Source: JBEKTW01 sp049515655 | GTDB taxonomy: Bacteria; Bacteroidota; Ignavibacteria; UBA10030; SZUA-254 | Direction of reading: 5' to 3' | Assembly: GCA_049515655.1 (NCBI GenBank) | Contig: JBEKTW010000009.1 | Span: forward strand, 1-64,000 | DNA: 64,000 bases | Shown here: positions 27,057 through 36,179 of the stretch, one piece after another | Position numbering within the stretch: the first letter of the stretch is position 1 | How the letters are laid out: every line of letters begins with the position of its first letter | The notes under the pieces: generated by a model | Databases searched by the model: none | What the model saw: only the letters and a program-made list of their open reading frames with translations | Told to the model about the DNA's origin: nothing | Position numbers and translations under genes: made by a program

Positions 27057-28742
27057 CTACTCTCTCAAAACAGCGAATTTTCCGCGGTATTCAATCTGGT
27101 CGATTTCAATGAAGTAGAAATAAATACCCGAGGCGATGAGATTCCCGTTGTTATCGTGCGCGTCCCACACAATTCCCGGCTCAAGCGGTCGAAGGTTGAC
27201 CACCGGTAGTTCATTATCGTAAATTAGCCGTAAGCTGGAACTGAAAACATGAAGTACCGCCGTCGATTGGATTGCCGAGGGCAGTCTGAAATTCAACGGC
27301 TTGTGACTCTGCGCAATGAAAGGATCAGGGTAGACGATGACTTGAGATGTTTGCGTCGGGACGTTTTCCCAGGAGCTCCAGTTTTGCGGATCCGGTGCGT
27401 CGACCTTAACATAAATTCCGTTGGAGAGTTGCTTGAAATCACTGCCGCCGCGGTCGCTCATTTCGTATGTGAAATTCAAAAAGGCATCAGTCCCGATGGA
27501 AGAGTTGTCGATGTTGGAGATGACGGAAACCATGGTTGTGCTGTTGACGAGGATTGGATGGTATGTGGAGCTGATAACCTGGATGCTGTCTTCCAGTGAC
27601 CGCCCGGGAGACGTATACTGGTCAACCGGCCGCAAGAGCATATCAGGATAATTTCTTCCTTCGGTGTAGTAATTTACCGTATCCGCATTGGAGCCCGTGT
27701 AATAATTCCATCGTGTCCATTCCAGGAAAGCTTTCCGGAAAGAGCTTCCCGCGTCCGTCAGGGTGCGGTCAAGTGCCGGCAGGGTTGACACTTGCGCAAT
27801 ATGTTCCCAAACGTGCCTCATCAGGTCGCGGGAAAACCGCTTCTCGATATATTTTCCCCAGACTGCCCTGCTGTACTCAATTTTCCCATCCAGTTCAGTA
27901 AACCGAATGTCGGGGTGTGAAAACTGGGAGAGGATGGCAGGACTGTTGGAGAGATAATTATAGTAATCGTTGACATTAGTATAGACGACATCTTCCATCC
28001 ATGTGGACTGGATCTCATAGAAGTAACGCTCGTCGGGCCAGAATCCATAGCATCCTATTTGAATAGCATGATTGAACTCGTGCGCCGCGGTCACCCTGAG
28101 ACCGGGCATGCCGCGGCTCGATTGAATGACATTTGCAAAACTGTTGTCAACCTGGATGTGGGATCCGTACCGGGGCGGGGAAGTCGAATTTATAGCGTTC
28201 GTATCGAGGTCAGTTTCGCCGTACTCTCCCGAGCCGACCGCGGTGATCACGACATGGTACGTCCCATCGGTATCCAGCGGCGGCGGCAGGTACCCCAGGG
28301 TGTCAACCTCAAACGTCCACACATGACTAAAGATACTCCCTGCGGAGTCAACGAACTCCTCATAACTGTTGGGAATAGGTTGATACGTGGAATCGAGCAT
28401 TGCCGGCACGTCAAAGCCCGTCGTGTCATAGAGGAAACTAAAATGCCCGATGACGCGGCTCTTCTGCGTCAGAGGTGCCGCAATGAGGTTCTTCGCCTTC
28501 TGTTTCTGTGCCTCATCGAAGTTGTTCCAGTTTCGCATAACCTCATACGACAGCCACAATCCGCATTTACCGCCGTGGTAGATTGTGTCCCATCCGGGGC
28601 GATGATCCTTCTTCTGCTGCAGGAGACGTATGAGTTGGGCGGGGCTCAATCTTGGCAGAGACCGGTCTCGGCCGTAGATGATACCCAGGCAAGCAATGCT
28701 CGCAAGCAGGAGCAGGATGATTCGATATTTGGGCAGCGTCAT
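27057..28742 (-). CDS. Secreted zinc metalloprotease-like protein with T9SS-like C-terminus
   Basis: The protein has 561 residues and a signal peptide at about residues 5-24. The central motif AAHEFNHAIQ (near 227) is a HExxH zinc site, followed about 35 residues on by a possible third ligand in STWMED, as in the MXAN_6640-type putative metalloproteases. The C-terminal 90 residues have YPDPF in place of the usual YPNPF, then GIYFYFIEI and an ending in KFAVLRE, so they look like a divergent T9SS sorting domain. It is the only larger gene on the minus strand in this window. Substrate is unknown. Confidence 0.78.
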   Translation of the reverse strand: MTLPKYRIILLLLASIACLGIIYGRDRSLPRLSPAQLIRLLQQKKDHRPGWDTIYHGGKCGLWLSYEVMRNWNNFDEAQKQKAKNLIAAPLTQKSRVIGHFSFLYDTTGFDVPAMLDSTYQPIPNSYEEFVDSAGSIFSHVWTFEVDTLGYLPPPLDTDGTYHVVITAVGSGEYGETDLDTNAINSTSPPRYGSHIQVDNSFANVIQSSRGMPGLRVTAAHEFNHAIQIGCYGFWPDERYFYEIQSTWMEDVVYTNVNDYYNYLSNSPAILSQFSHPDIRFTELDGKIEYSRAVWGKYIEKRFSRDLMRHVWEHIAQVSTLPALDRTLTDAGSSFRKAFLEWTRWNYYTGSNADTVNYYTEGRNYPDMLLRPVDQYTSPGRSLEDSIQVISSTYHPILVNSTTMVSVISNIDNSSIGTDAFLNFTYEMSDRGGSDFKQLSNGIYVKVDAPDPQNWSSWENVPTQTSQVIVYPDPFIAQSHKPLNFRLPSAIQSTAVLHVFSSSLRLIYDNELPVVNLRPLEPGIVWDAHDNNGNLIASGIYFYFIEIDQIEYRGKFAVLRE

Positions 28743-28856
28743 TAAGAGTAGAGCAATACATGCATCGGGCGAATGCCGGCCAGAATCATCGGCGAATTAG
28801 AGGCAACCGATCCGTCCGAGACCTAAATATCGCCTAAATTATGAAAATACACAAGG

Positions 28857-29008
28857 TTGACACTCGATAGATTCTTTTGTATATTCGCGGAGTACATCGG
28901 AAGGCATAAAAACTGGCAAACTTACCATGAGGCATAATAATCCTTGTACAGCACTCAAAGGAAATATAGAAAGTTTATCCCACGACGGCAGGAGAGGCAC
29001 GGATAACA
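28857..29008 (+). promoter_or_regulatory. Promoter/leader repeat, family C copy 1 (upstream of recQ-like gene)
   Basis: TTG (28857-28859), 20 bases, then TATATTCG (28880-28887) forms a Bacteroidota-type promoter. The leader that follows contains CTGGCAAACTTACCAT and AGTTTATCCC. A second copy at 32190-32340 shares ACTCGATAGATTCTTTTGTA and its 11-base continuation exactly, plus GGCAAACTTACCAT and AGTTTATCCC. Confidence 0.65.
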
Positions 29009-29012
29009 CGCT

Positions 29013-31031
29013 ATGACAAGAGACCAGGCAGAAGAGAAGCTCCAAAAGACATTCGGATTCGAGAAGTTTTACGATGATCAATGGGACACAATTGAACGTG
29101 TTCTCAAAGGGGAACGCATTCTGTTGATCGAGAAGACCGGTTATGGCAAATCTCTCTGTTACCAATTTCCGGCGGTCCAATTTGACGGGTTAACCGTTGT
29201 CTTTTCGCCTTTGCTGGCTTTGATGAGAGATCAACTGAAGAAACTTAATGAATTTGGAATCCCCGCAAAATGCATCAACAGTGAACAGGAAGATGCAGAA
29301 AATGAAGCCGTCATCAAGGAAGCGAAAGACGGGAGACTCAAGCTTTTGTATATCGCTCCGGAGCGCCAAGAGAACGATGAATGGATTGATGCGACACGAT
29401 CCATGAACTTGAAGATGGTTGTTATCGACGAAGCCCACTGTATCTCGGTCTGGGGACACGACTTCCGACCTGCATTTCGCAGAATTATCAATCTTGTCAA
29501 GTTACTGCCCGCCGGTTTCCCGGTTCTGGCGACGACGGCCACTGCAACACAAAGGGTTGAGCAAGATATCGTGAGGCAAATGGGTGGCAACACCGTATCG
29601 ATCCGGGGAAACCTTGTCAGGCTTAATTTTCATTTGCGGGTTGTCAAGGTCAATTCGGAAGAAGAAAAAATGATCTGGCTTGGCAAGAATTTGGATAAGC
29701 TCCCCGGGACAGGGGTCATCTATACAGGAACGAGAATCAACACCGAGGTGTACTCTCAATGGTTGGAGTTCCTGAAATTATCATCGGTTCATTACAACGC
29801 AGGGCTGGATGCTGCCTCCCGAAAACAAATTGAAGATGGATTACTCGCAAATCAATGGAAATGCGTCGTGGCCACGAACGCTCTTGGGATGGGAATTGAC
29901 AAGCCGGACATCCGGTTTATTATCCATACGCAGATGCCGGCATCGCCGATACACTACTATCAGGAGATAGGCCGGGCAGGAAGAGATGGGAAACCGACCC
30001 TCCTCTTGCTTTTCTATCACGAGAATGATAAGTCCCTTCCTCAGGCATTCATCGACGGAGGGAGACCTTCACCCGACAAATACCAGAAGGTCATCGATAC
30101 CCTGAAGAAAGCCCCCATGGGTGAGTTCGAAATCGCCAGGGCAACGAACCTCACCCGTACTCAGGTTAGAACTATCAAAGCAGACCTGATGGAGCAGGGT
30201 ATCATTAATGAGGTGAGGTCGAAGAAAACAAAGAAATATGAGTACAGGTACGGAGCTCCTGCACTCAACACATCCGCCTTTCAAGAACTCAGAAATGCCA
30301 AGATAGCCGATCTCGCGAAAATGATTGAGTATATAGATTCATCCCATTGTCGCATGAATTTCTTATGTAACTATCTGGGCGACAGTGGCACCGCGAATTG
30401 TGGTCAATGTGACAACGACCTGGCCCGGCATGTTCATGTGACGGTGGAGAAGGAATGGGAAGAAAGGATTGAGTGTTTCAGGAGCCAATATTTCCCGATA
30501 CTGGAAGTGTCGAACGCCAGAACAATTCTGGCGGACGGGGTTGCCGGTTCATATTATGGAGTATCAGCGGTCGGCGCTGCAATCCATCGATGCAAGTATG
30601 AACACGGCGGCGATTTCCCTGATTTCTTAGTCAAGCTGACATTGAAAGCTTTCCGACAGCACTTTGGAAGGACAAACTTTGATTTAGTTGTCTATGTGCC
30701 GCCGACTGAATCCGGGAATTTGGTAAAAAACTTTGCATCAAAGATCGCATCAACTCTGGGAATCCCAATTTCTCATAATTTGCGGAAAGTTTGCGCGACA
30801 AAACCCCAGAAAATTTTTCAAAACGGCCTTCTGAAGGCCGATAATGTGGCGGGGGTATTCGAGTTCAAACCGGATATCGAGGCAGCGGGTAAATCAATTC
30901 TTCTCATTGACGACATCTGTGATAGCGGAGCGACAATCAAGGAAATTGGCAAGCTTTTTACTACATTGGAGGCAAAGACGATTGCACCACTGGTCATTGC
31001 GAAGACAATCGGCGGCGATCTGTCCACCTAG
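29013..31031 (+). CDS. RecQ-family helicase fused to phosphoribosyltransferase
   Basis: The protein has 672 residues. The helicase part carries an unusual Walker A (EKTGYGKSLCYQ, near 40), then the DEAH box VIDEAHCISVWGHDFRP (near 138), motif III LATTATATQ and the motif V/VI block TNALGMGIDKPDIR...YYQEIGRAGRDG. After a winged-helix-like region come four cysteines (CRMNFLC...CGQC near 450-467), the RecQ zinc site. No HRDC domain is present. Instead residues about 540-672 form a phosphoribosyltransferase domain with the PRPP-binding signature LLIDDICDSGAT (near 631). Such a domain could act on a nucleotide or on DNA ends. It lies 19 bases before a dprA-like gene and probably works with it. Confidence 0.88.
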   Translation: MTRDQAEEKLQKTFGFEKFYDDQWDTIERVLKGERILLIEKTGYGKSLCYQFPAVQFDGLTVVFSPLLALMRDQLKKLNEFGIPAKCINSEQEDAENEAVIKEAKDGRLKLLYIAPERQENDEWIDATRSMNLKMVVIDEAHCISVWGHDFRPAFRRIINLVKLLPAGFPVLATTATATQRVEQDIVRQMGGNTVSIRGNLVRLNFHLRVVKVNSEEEKMIWLGKNLDKLPGTGVIYTGTRINTEVYSQWLEFLKLSSVHYNAGLDAASRKQIEDGLLANQWKCVVATNALGMGIDKPDIRFIIHTQMPASPIHYYQEIGRAGRDGKPTLLLLFYHENDKSLPQAFIDGGRPSPDKYQKVIDTLKKAPMGEFEIARATNLTRTQVRTIKADLMEQGIINEVRSKKTKKYEYRYGAPALNTSAFQELRNAKIADLAKMIEYIDSSHCRMNFLCNYLGDSGTANCGQCDNDLARHVHVTVEKEWEERIECFRSQYFPILEVSNARTILADGVAGSYYGVSAVGAAIHRCKYEHGGDFPDFLVKLTLKAFRQHFGRTNFDLVVYVPPTESGNLVKNFASKIASTLGIPISHNLRKVCATKPQKIFQNGLLKADNVAGVFEFKPDIEAAGKSILLIDDICDSGATIKEIGKLFTTLEAKTIAPLVIAKTIGGDLST

Positions 31032-31050
31032 AACACCGGGTTCAAGGAGA

Positions 31051-32076
31051 ATGACACAAAACAAAGAAATACCGTATCTCATCGCGTTAACTCACAGTTC
31101 GGGACTTCGGATCGAACAAATCAACGCGTTACTGGTGAAGATCGTTCACGAAAAGCAAACCACCCTTGAAAGTTTTTTCCAGAGATCTGAAGATGCATGG
31201 TCTGCCGAGTATGGTCTCGACGACAAGACGTTGATGGGAGTCAGGGCTGCAAAAGCTGAACTGCCGAACAGTTCTTTTGTTGCCGAAGATCTCTTTGCCC
31301 AGGGATTTGAAGTGATTCCGATTTTTTCGCCGGAGTATTCGCCGACTCTCAAAGCCAATCTTAAGACCAAGGCATCTCCTCCGATTCTTTACGTGAAAGG
31401 GAACAAACAGATACTCCAGGAAGAATCAATTGCGATTGTCGGCTCCCGCGATGCATCCGACATCGCACTTAAGTTCACCGACAACTTGGCCAGGATTGCC
31501 TCTGAGAAGTACAGGGTTGTTGTAAGTGGTTTCGCCAAAGGGGTTGACAAGCAGGCCCTGGATTCTGCTCTAAAGTATAGGGGACACAGTATCATCGTGC
31601 TTCCCCAGGGCATTATGACATTCGAAAGCGGGATCAAGAAGTACTATCCGCAGATCATCGAAGGCGATGTTCTGGTATTGAGTACCTTCTTCCCGAGGGC
31701 GCCGTGGAGCGTTCAACTTGCGATGGGCCGCAATCCCTATATCTATGGACTGGCAAAGAACATTTTTGTGGCAGAATCCAGCGCCGATGGAGGCACATGG
31801 TCGGGTGTAATAGACGGAATGCGCAAAGGAAGAACTATCTACGTTCGAAACCCGGAACCGGATGAATCCAACGCCAATCTTAAACTGATAGAAAACGGCG
31901 CTATCCCCGTAGATTTTGATGGCAAAGAAATAGCGCAGGCAGTGGTGAACGAAGCGGCAGGCGAGTATGCAACTGGATCTCCCGGCGAAGGATTACCCGA
32001 AGCCAGGGTTAAGAAAGGGAAAAGAAACAAGGGTAAGAGACAAACGGATCCTCCCCCCGAGTTACCTTTCTCATGA
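31051..32076 (+). CDS. DprA-like Rossmann-fold protein
   Basis: The protein has 341 residues from the ATG at 31051, which has AAGGAGA directly upstream; a much earlier in-frame start would overlap the helicase gene by 187 bases and is rejected. The core (about 125-300) shows the DprA/SMF pattern: IAIVGSRDAS, then VVVSGFAKGVDKQALDSAL, then IVLPQGI and VLSTFFP, ending with EEP-like VAESSADGGTW. DprA proteins bind single-stranded DNA and load RecA in transformation, but many variants sit in defence-like loci. The C-terminal winged helix of housekeeping DprA seems absent; the tail is short, basic and low in complexity. Pairing with a RecQ-PRTase suggests a DNA-sensing or DNA-processing role. Confidence 0.82.
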   Translation: MTQNKEIPYLIALTHSSGLRIEQINALLVKIVHEKQTTLESFFQRSEDAWSAEYGLDDKTLMGVRAAKAELPNSSFVAEDLFAQGFEVIPIFSPEYSPTLKANLKTKASPPILYVKGNKQILQEESIAIVGSRDASDIALKFTDNLARIASEKYRVVVSGFAKGVDKQALDSALKYRGHSIIVLPQGIMTFESGIKKYYPQIIEGDVLVLSTFFPRAPWSVQLAMGRNPYIYGLAKNIFVAESSADGGTWSGVIDGMRKGRTIYVRNPEPDESNANLKLIENGAIPVDFDGKEIAQAVVNEAAGEYATGSPGEGLPEARVKKGKRNKGKRQTDPPPELPFS

Positions 32077-32189
32077 TCATGGACAGGTTGTAGTGAACGG
32101 CGCAAACCACGGCGTGTATTTCCCGGTCTTTTCGCCTATAGATAATCCCTCCGGAGAGAATTTTCGTCTATTTTGCCAATTTCGGCTTG

Positions 32190-32340
32190 TTCGATACTCG
32201 ATAGATTCTTTTGTATATTCGCGGAGCATATTTCAAAGTACGGGAATTGGCAAACTTACCATCGGTTTCATTACGCCTGGTCTGGCACTCAGTAGGAACA
32301 ACAACAGTTTATCCCGCAACGCCGGGACACACATATGCGT
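32190..32340 (+). repeat. Promoter/leader repeat, family C copy 2
   Basis: This is a diverged copy of 28857-29008. The -33 TTG has become TTC, while TATATTCG (32214-32221) is kept. The two copies bracket the recQ-like and dprA-like genes as direct repeats. The central part differs, so only the promoter core, GGCAAACTTACCAT and AGTTTATCCC are shared. Confidence 0.6.
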
Positions 32341-32452
32341 CATTACATCTCCCGTCGATTGGGATGACGCATTGCGTTATTTCGCGGGACGTTAAGCTTA
32401 CTTGCACCTCCTCTTCAATACAGATCTTCTGCAATCTGCTGGAAGAAACTTC

Positions 32453-32839
32453 ATGAACAAGAACAAAGTTGTTATTGTCTATCTTTTGATGTTGATGAAT
32501 CACGTAGCTCACATTTTCGAAGAGACGTGGGGACGATTCTGGTTAATAGATTCTTTCTATGGATTAGGTTGGTTCTTAGTAGCAAACTGGGTGCTCCTTT
32601 GCATTCCGGTTGTCTTATTCTATTTCGTGCTGCATGAGAGAAGATGGGCACATCATTTGAGCATTATCTATGCAGGTATTATGATATTGAATGGTGTTGG
32701 GCATAACATAGCAACGATTGTGACTGGAAGATATTTTGGCGGCTTTGCCGGTGGATATACCGGCATCGGACTGATAATCATTGGCTCTGCGATGATATAT
32801 TATCTTTTAAAGGCATTCAGATCAAGTGGATCTTGGTGA
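32453..32839 (+). CDS. HXXEE-type small membrane protein
   Basis: The protein has 128 residues from the ATG at 32453. Four hydrophobic helices are visible. Near residue 15 is HVAHIFEETWG, which fits the HxxEE motif of the PF13787 family of small membrane proteins, and GHNIATIVTGRYFGG near 85 fits the second conserved block. The function of that family is unknown. The gene ends in a 4-base overlap (GTGA) with a second small membrane gene, so both should be made together, from the leader at 32190 or from the upstream transcript. Confidence 0.65.
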   Translation: MNKNKVVIVYLLMLMNHVAHIFEETWGRFWLIDSFYGLGWFLVANWVLLCIPVVLFYFVLHERRWAHHLSIIYAGIMILNGVGHNIATIVTGRYFGGFAGGYTGIGLIIIGSAMIYYLLKAFRSSGSW

Positions 32840-33015
32840 TAGTCTCAATAATCGCCCCGATTACAATTGTTATTGGAATATTCGACAATCACATTCGTGC
32901 CTATGAAATCAATAATGTCGGTTGGTGGTGTGATTTCGGTTTCTATATCGCAATTCTAGGAGGATTTGGAGGAATATCACTGACAAGAAGAAGAAAGGAA
33001 AGAAATGAACAGTAG
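32836..33015 (+). CDS. Small hypothetical membrane protein
   Basis: The protein has 59 residues from a GTG that overlaps the previous stop (GTGA). It has two short hydrophobic stretches (VIVSIIAPITIVIGIF and WWCDFGFYIAILGGFGGISL) and a basic end (TRRRKERNEQ). The overlap and membrane character suggest that it is translated with the HXXEE protein. No family was recognised. It could be a real partner or a remnant. Confidence 0.45.
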   Translation: MIVSIIAPITIVIGIFDNHIRAYEINNVGWWCDFGFYIAILGGFGGISLTRRRKERNEQ

Positions 33016-33024
33016 AAACAATGA

Positions 33025-33180
33025 TCGCATCCTCGCATAGTAACAACGCTTGTATCTGGGAATTTCGTGTACGCTCTCAATGCCGCCGACCGTAAACTTT
33101 TCACGGGTGCTCACCGAAGCATGATCATGGATGTTTTCAAAGAAACAGGTTTCGATGTTAATTTGATTCAAACAAACTAA
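33025..33180 (+). pseudogene. C-terminal gene remnant
   Basis: A frame without a start, opening after a TGA at 33022, reads as a plausible protein end with ADRKLFTGAHRSMIMDVFKETGFDV and a TAA at 33178. The composition is protein-like and resembles the last helix and strand of small enzymes. No upstream part exists, so it is probably the tail of a lost gene. The family is not identified. Confidence 0.35.
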
Positions 33181-33245
33181 TGCGGATATTCAAACAGGAA
33201 TCGCCGGCATGTCGACATTCAAGAATTACCTCTGAGACAGTATTG

Positions 33246-34937
33246 ATGAAAAGGTTTGCTCTTTTTCTACTCGCATTTATTCTCTTAGAACCAGTCCAGG
33301 CTCAAAATCGCGCAGTGACTTCCTGTAACGGAATGGTCGTTTCTGCGCATTCCGAAGCCTCCCGCGTGGGAGTTGCCATTCTTCAACGAGGTGGAAATGT
33401 CGTCGATGCCGCGACGGCTGTGGGTTTTGCATTGGCGGTCGTCTATCCCGGTGCAGGAAATATTGGCGGCGGAGGATTCGCGGTTGCCTACTTAACCGGC
33501 CCCGGACCGCTGGCGCTTGATTTTCGGGAAACGGCTCCATTGCGTGCGACAGAGAACATGTACCTGGACAGCCTTGGTAATTTCGATTTGTCAAGAAGCA
33601 CACAAGGCGCTCTCGCAGTTGGAGTGCCCGGAACTGTTGCAGGTTTGTACGAACTCCACAAGAAATACGGAAAGCTATCCTGGGATGAAGTATTGCAGCC
33701 AGCCATTACGTTAGCCGAGAAGGGATTCCTTCTTACACAGGACGACGTCGATGCCCTTAACAGGTCGTTGCCGGAACTGTACCGTTACAGCGCGTCACGG
33801 AAGTACTTCACGAAAGACGATTCCACAAAAGTATTTCTCAGGGGAGAAATCTTTGTCCAAAAAGACCTGGCCCGGACACTGCGCGAAATACAAGAGCACG
33901 GAAAGGACGGGTTCTACAGAGGAGATGTCGCGCGGCTTGTGGCCTCCGAGATACAGCGCAACGGGGGCATTCTCTCCGAAGACGACCTGGCCTCCTATGA
34001 GGCAAAATGGCGCACACCGCTGACGTGCGTATATCGCGGTTACCGGATCGTCACGGTGCCGCCGCCGAGTTCCGGCGGCTGGGCGCTCATTTCGTTGCTG
34101 AAAATGACCGAGCCGTATCACCTTGACTCACTGGGTTTTCACAGCTCGTCAACCATTCACCTAATGAGTGAAGCAATGACACGTGTTTTCGCCGACCGGT
34201 CGGAATATCTCGGAGATGGAGATTTCGTCGATGTGCCCTTGTCGGCGCTGCTCGATTCTTCTCACCTGGCTGCCCGGATGGGTACCTTCAACTTCAATAA
34301 GGCAACGAACCCTGTCGATGTCAAACCCGGCCTTTCCGGTACACAGGAACCGAACCACACTACTCATTATTGTGTTGCCGACTCAGCCGGAAACATGGTT
34401 GCCATAACGTATACCCTGAATCAATTCTTTGGGTCGAAACTTGCCGTGGAAGGTGCCGGCTTTTTGCTCAACGACGAAATGGATGACTTCAGCGCTAAAT
34501 CAAATGCCCCGAATGCCTATGGTCTCCTTGGCGGAAAAGCAAATAGCATTCAACCGAGGAAGAGAATGCTCAGCTCCATGACGCCGACTATCGTTCTGCG
34601 CAATGGCAAACCGTATTTCACCGTGGGAGCGCCCGGAGGTTCAACAATCTTCACAAGGGTTTATCAGGTTATCACGAATGTCATTGATTTTGGCATGAGC
34701 ATGCAGGACGCAGTCACGGCGCTTCGTTTTCATCATCAATGGCCCAGGGAAGAAATAGAATACGAGCCGCAGGCAATTCCGAAGGATGCTCTCATGAATT
34801 TAGCAAGCAAAGGATGGAAACTCCGCGAACTGGACTCCTGGGATAACGGCGGGATGAATGCTATCCTCATCGACGGGAGAAGGATTCTCCATGGAGCGGC
34901 CGATCCTCGCCGGGGAGATTCTGCGATAGGGTATTGA
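33246..34937 (+). CDS. ggt: Gamma-glutamyltransferase
   Basis: The protein has 563 residues from the ATG at 33246; the longer frame from 33180 adds 22 residues before the signal peptide. The signal peptide (about residues 2-18, ending PVQAQN) directs it to the periplasm. The family pattern is AVGFALAVVYPGAGNIGGGGFAV (near 58), LDFRETAP (near 94) and GVPGTVAGLYELH. The autocleavage and nucleophile site is NHTTHYCVAD (Thr near 371), followed by GSKL and NDEMDDFS. The enzyme splits glutathione and other gamma-glutamyl compounds and matures into two chains by self-cleavage. The length is normal. Confidence 0.93.
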   Translation: MKRFALFLLAFILLEPVQAQNRAVTSCNGMVVSAHSEASRVGVAILQRGGNVVDAATAVGFALAVVYPGAGNIGGGGFAVAYLTGPGPLALDFRETAPLRATENMYLDSLGNFDLSRSTQGALAVGVPGTVAGLYELHKKYGKLSWDEVLQPAITLAEKGFLLTQDDVDALNRSLPELYRYSASRKYFTKDDSTKVFLRGEIFVQKDLARTLREIQEHGKDGFYRGDVARLVASEIQRNGGILSEDDLASYEAKWRTPLTCVYRGYRIVTVPPPSSGGWALISLLKMTEPYHLDSLGFHSSSTIHLMSEAMTRVFADRSEYLGDGDFVDVPLSALLDSSHLAARMGTFNFNKATNPVDVKPGLSGTQEPNHTTHYCVADSAGNMVAITYTLNQFFGSKLAVEGAGFLLNDEMDDFSAKSNAPNAYGLLGGKANSIQPRKRMLSSMTPTIVLRNGKPYFTVGAPGGSTIFTRVYQVITNVIDFGMSMQDAVTALRFHHQWPREEIEYEPQAIPKDALMNLASKGWKLRELDSWDNGGMNAILIDGRRILHGAADPRRGDSAIGY

Positions 34938-34966
34938 ACGATTCAGTCTTGGGGGAGGCGAGGACC

Positions 34967-35462
34967 ATGCAGAGGCGGAAGCAAATACGGTTGAGAGAAT
35001 ATAACTATTCGTGGCCGGGAGCGTATTTCGTCACGGTCCGTACGAAAGATCGGATAGGATCATTCGGAATTGGATGAATTTGTTGTAATGCCCAATCATG
35101 TCAATGGGATTATCATAATAAATGATGATACCGTAGGGTCGAGGCATGCCTCGACCCTACGGGGAACAAACAATACATTGGGCAATATCGTTGGATCATT
35201 CAAATCTGCTGTGACAAAACGCGTAAATGAAATCCGGAAAACACCGTCCGTATCAATCTGGCAGCCCAGGTATTACGATCACATCATCCGTAACGAGAAA
35301 TCTCTGAATAGAATCCGCGAATATATCAACACCAATCCTCAACAGTGGGTCCGGGATAAAGAAAACGCGAAGTGCAATTGTGTGGATGAATTCGACCGCT
35401 GGTTGATCGAACAAGGAAGACAGAAAATGCCCTTGTGTGCTCCGAAATCCATCGTTCCTTGA
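34967..35462 (+). pseudogene. REP-associated tyrosine transposase (RAYT), decayed
   Basis: The first frame (34967-35077) begins RRKQIRLREYNYSWPGAYFVTV, a typical RAYT start, and stops after 36 codons. The second frame (from about 35070) resumes at LDEFVVMPNHVNGIIII and runs to 35462. A stretch of roughly 40 residues that normally joins them is missing, and the frame is shifted. The HUH motif reads HVN instead of HVH, so one metal ligand is lost. The tyrosine-bearing helix (RIREYI) remains. A 32-base perfect palindrome lies inside the coding part. The gene is most likely inactive. Confidence 0.85.
35131..35162. repeat. Perfect 32-bp palindrome inside RAYT remnant
   Basis: CCGTAGGGTCGAGGCA with its exact reverse complement forms a perfect 32-base palindrome centred on GCATGC. 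RAYT enzymes act on REP palindromes, so this may be a REP-like unit within the gene of its own mobiliser. Confidence 0.8.
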
Positions 35463-35531
35463 CATCCGTCCATTCGTTTTGTACATTTCAGGGTTAATTA
35501 ACGTTCTCGAACAACATATTGCGAGGTGCGT

Positions 35532-36179
35532 ATGATGTTCATCTGGCTCATTGTTGGAGTCGTTCTTGTCTCAATAGCATTTTTCATGCCCGGGATGGGT
35601 CCCGACCTCTGGCCCTCGCTAGAGGCAGCGGGAATCGCGACGGCGGTTTATCTCATCGTGCTCACTGCCTTCATGGCGAGAAGGCCTTTTCCAGTGAAGA
35701 CCCGGGTTGCCATCTGGACGGTCTTTCTTGTCGGCGGCGTGTCGCTGTTCGCCGGCTGGAAGACCCTTGATGAAGAATCCCACTGGCAGAAAGCCCGGCT
35801 GAATGAAATTCTCGGCGTCATTATCCGCGGTGTCAATACGTCGTATACACATGACACACTCGTACAAATACTGAAGTCCTATTACTCGCCGGAGAATAAA
35901 CCCGGGCGATCTCTAGCTAAAATTTTCCTTGAGAAGTATCCTAACTGCAGAGACGGCAAACCAATCGCAACAGCGCAGCATGTCGACTCGAGACCGGAGT
36001 ACGATACGCTCTATATGTATCCGGTTGTCGTGACAGACACGGAGATCGTGCTCGCCACGTCGCATAAGTATGCCAAGGGGAGAGACCCTGCATTCAAAAA
36101 CGTCAATGGGAAAACCGGCATGGTGCAGATACGACAGACGTTAACGCCGAAAGGGATGCGCTATGAATCAGACAATTAA
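35532..36179 (+). CDS. Hypothetical membrane protein
   Basis: The protein has 215 residues from the ATG at 35532; a GTG at 35526 or an ATG at 35535 is also possible. Three hydrophobic segments (about residues 1-18, 26-46 and 56-76) are followed by a soluble domain of about 135 residues with HDTLVQILKSYYSPENKPG and MYPVVVTDTEIVLATSHKYAKG. No family was recognised. It overlaps the next gene by 17 bases, and both encode N-terminal membrane helices with a C-terminal soluble domain. They probably form a complex or a two-part membrane unit. Confidence 0.6.
   Translation: MMFIWLIVGVVLVSIAFFMPGMGPDLWPSLEAAGIATAVYLIVLTAFMARRPFPVKTRVAIWTVFLVGGVSLFAGWKTLDEESHWQKARLNEILGVIIRGVNTSYTHDTLVQILKSYYSPENKPGRSLAKIFLEKYPNCRDGKPIATAQHVDSRPEYDTLYMYPVVVTDTEIVLATSHKYAKGRDPAFKNVNGKTGMVQIRQTLTPKGMRYESDN

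Noticed and set aside
27057..28742. Assignment of the metalloprotease to a named peptidase family
   Set aside because: The HExxH motif and general layout fit several groups; the sequence does not allow a firm family name.
28059..28745. 228-codon plus-strand frame opposite the metalloprotease
   Set aside because: It is antisense to a gene with a signal peptide, a HExxH motif and a T9SS-like end.
30844..31050. Upstream extension of the DprA-like frame
   Set aside because: It overlaps the PRTase domain of the helicase gene; the ATG at 31051 has a strong ribosome-binding site and starts the DprA pattern correctly.
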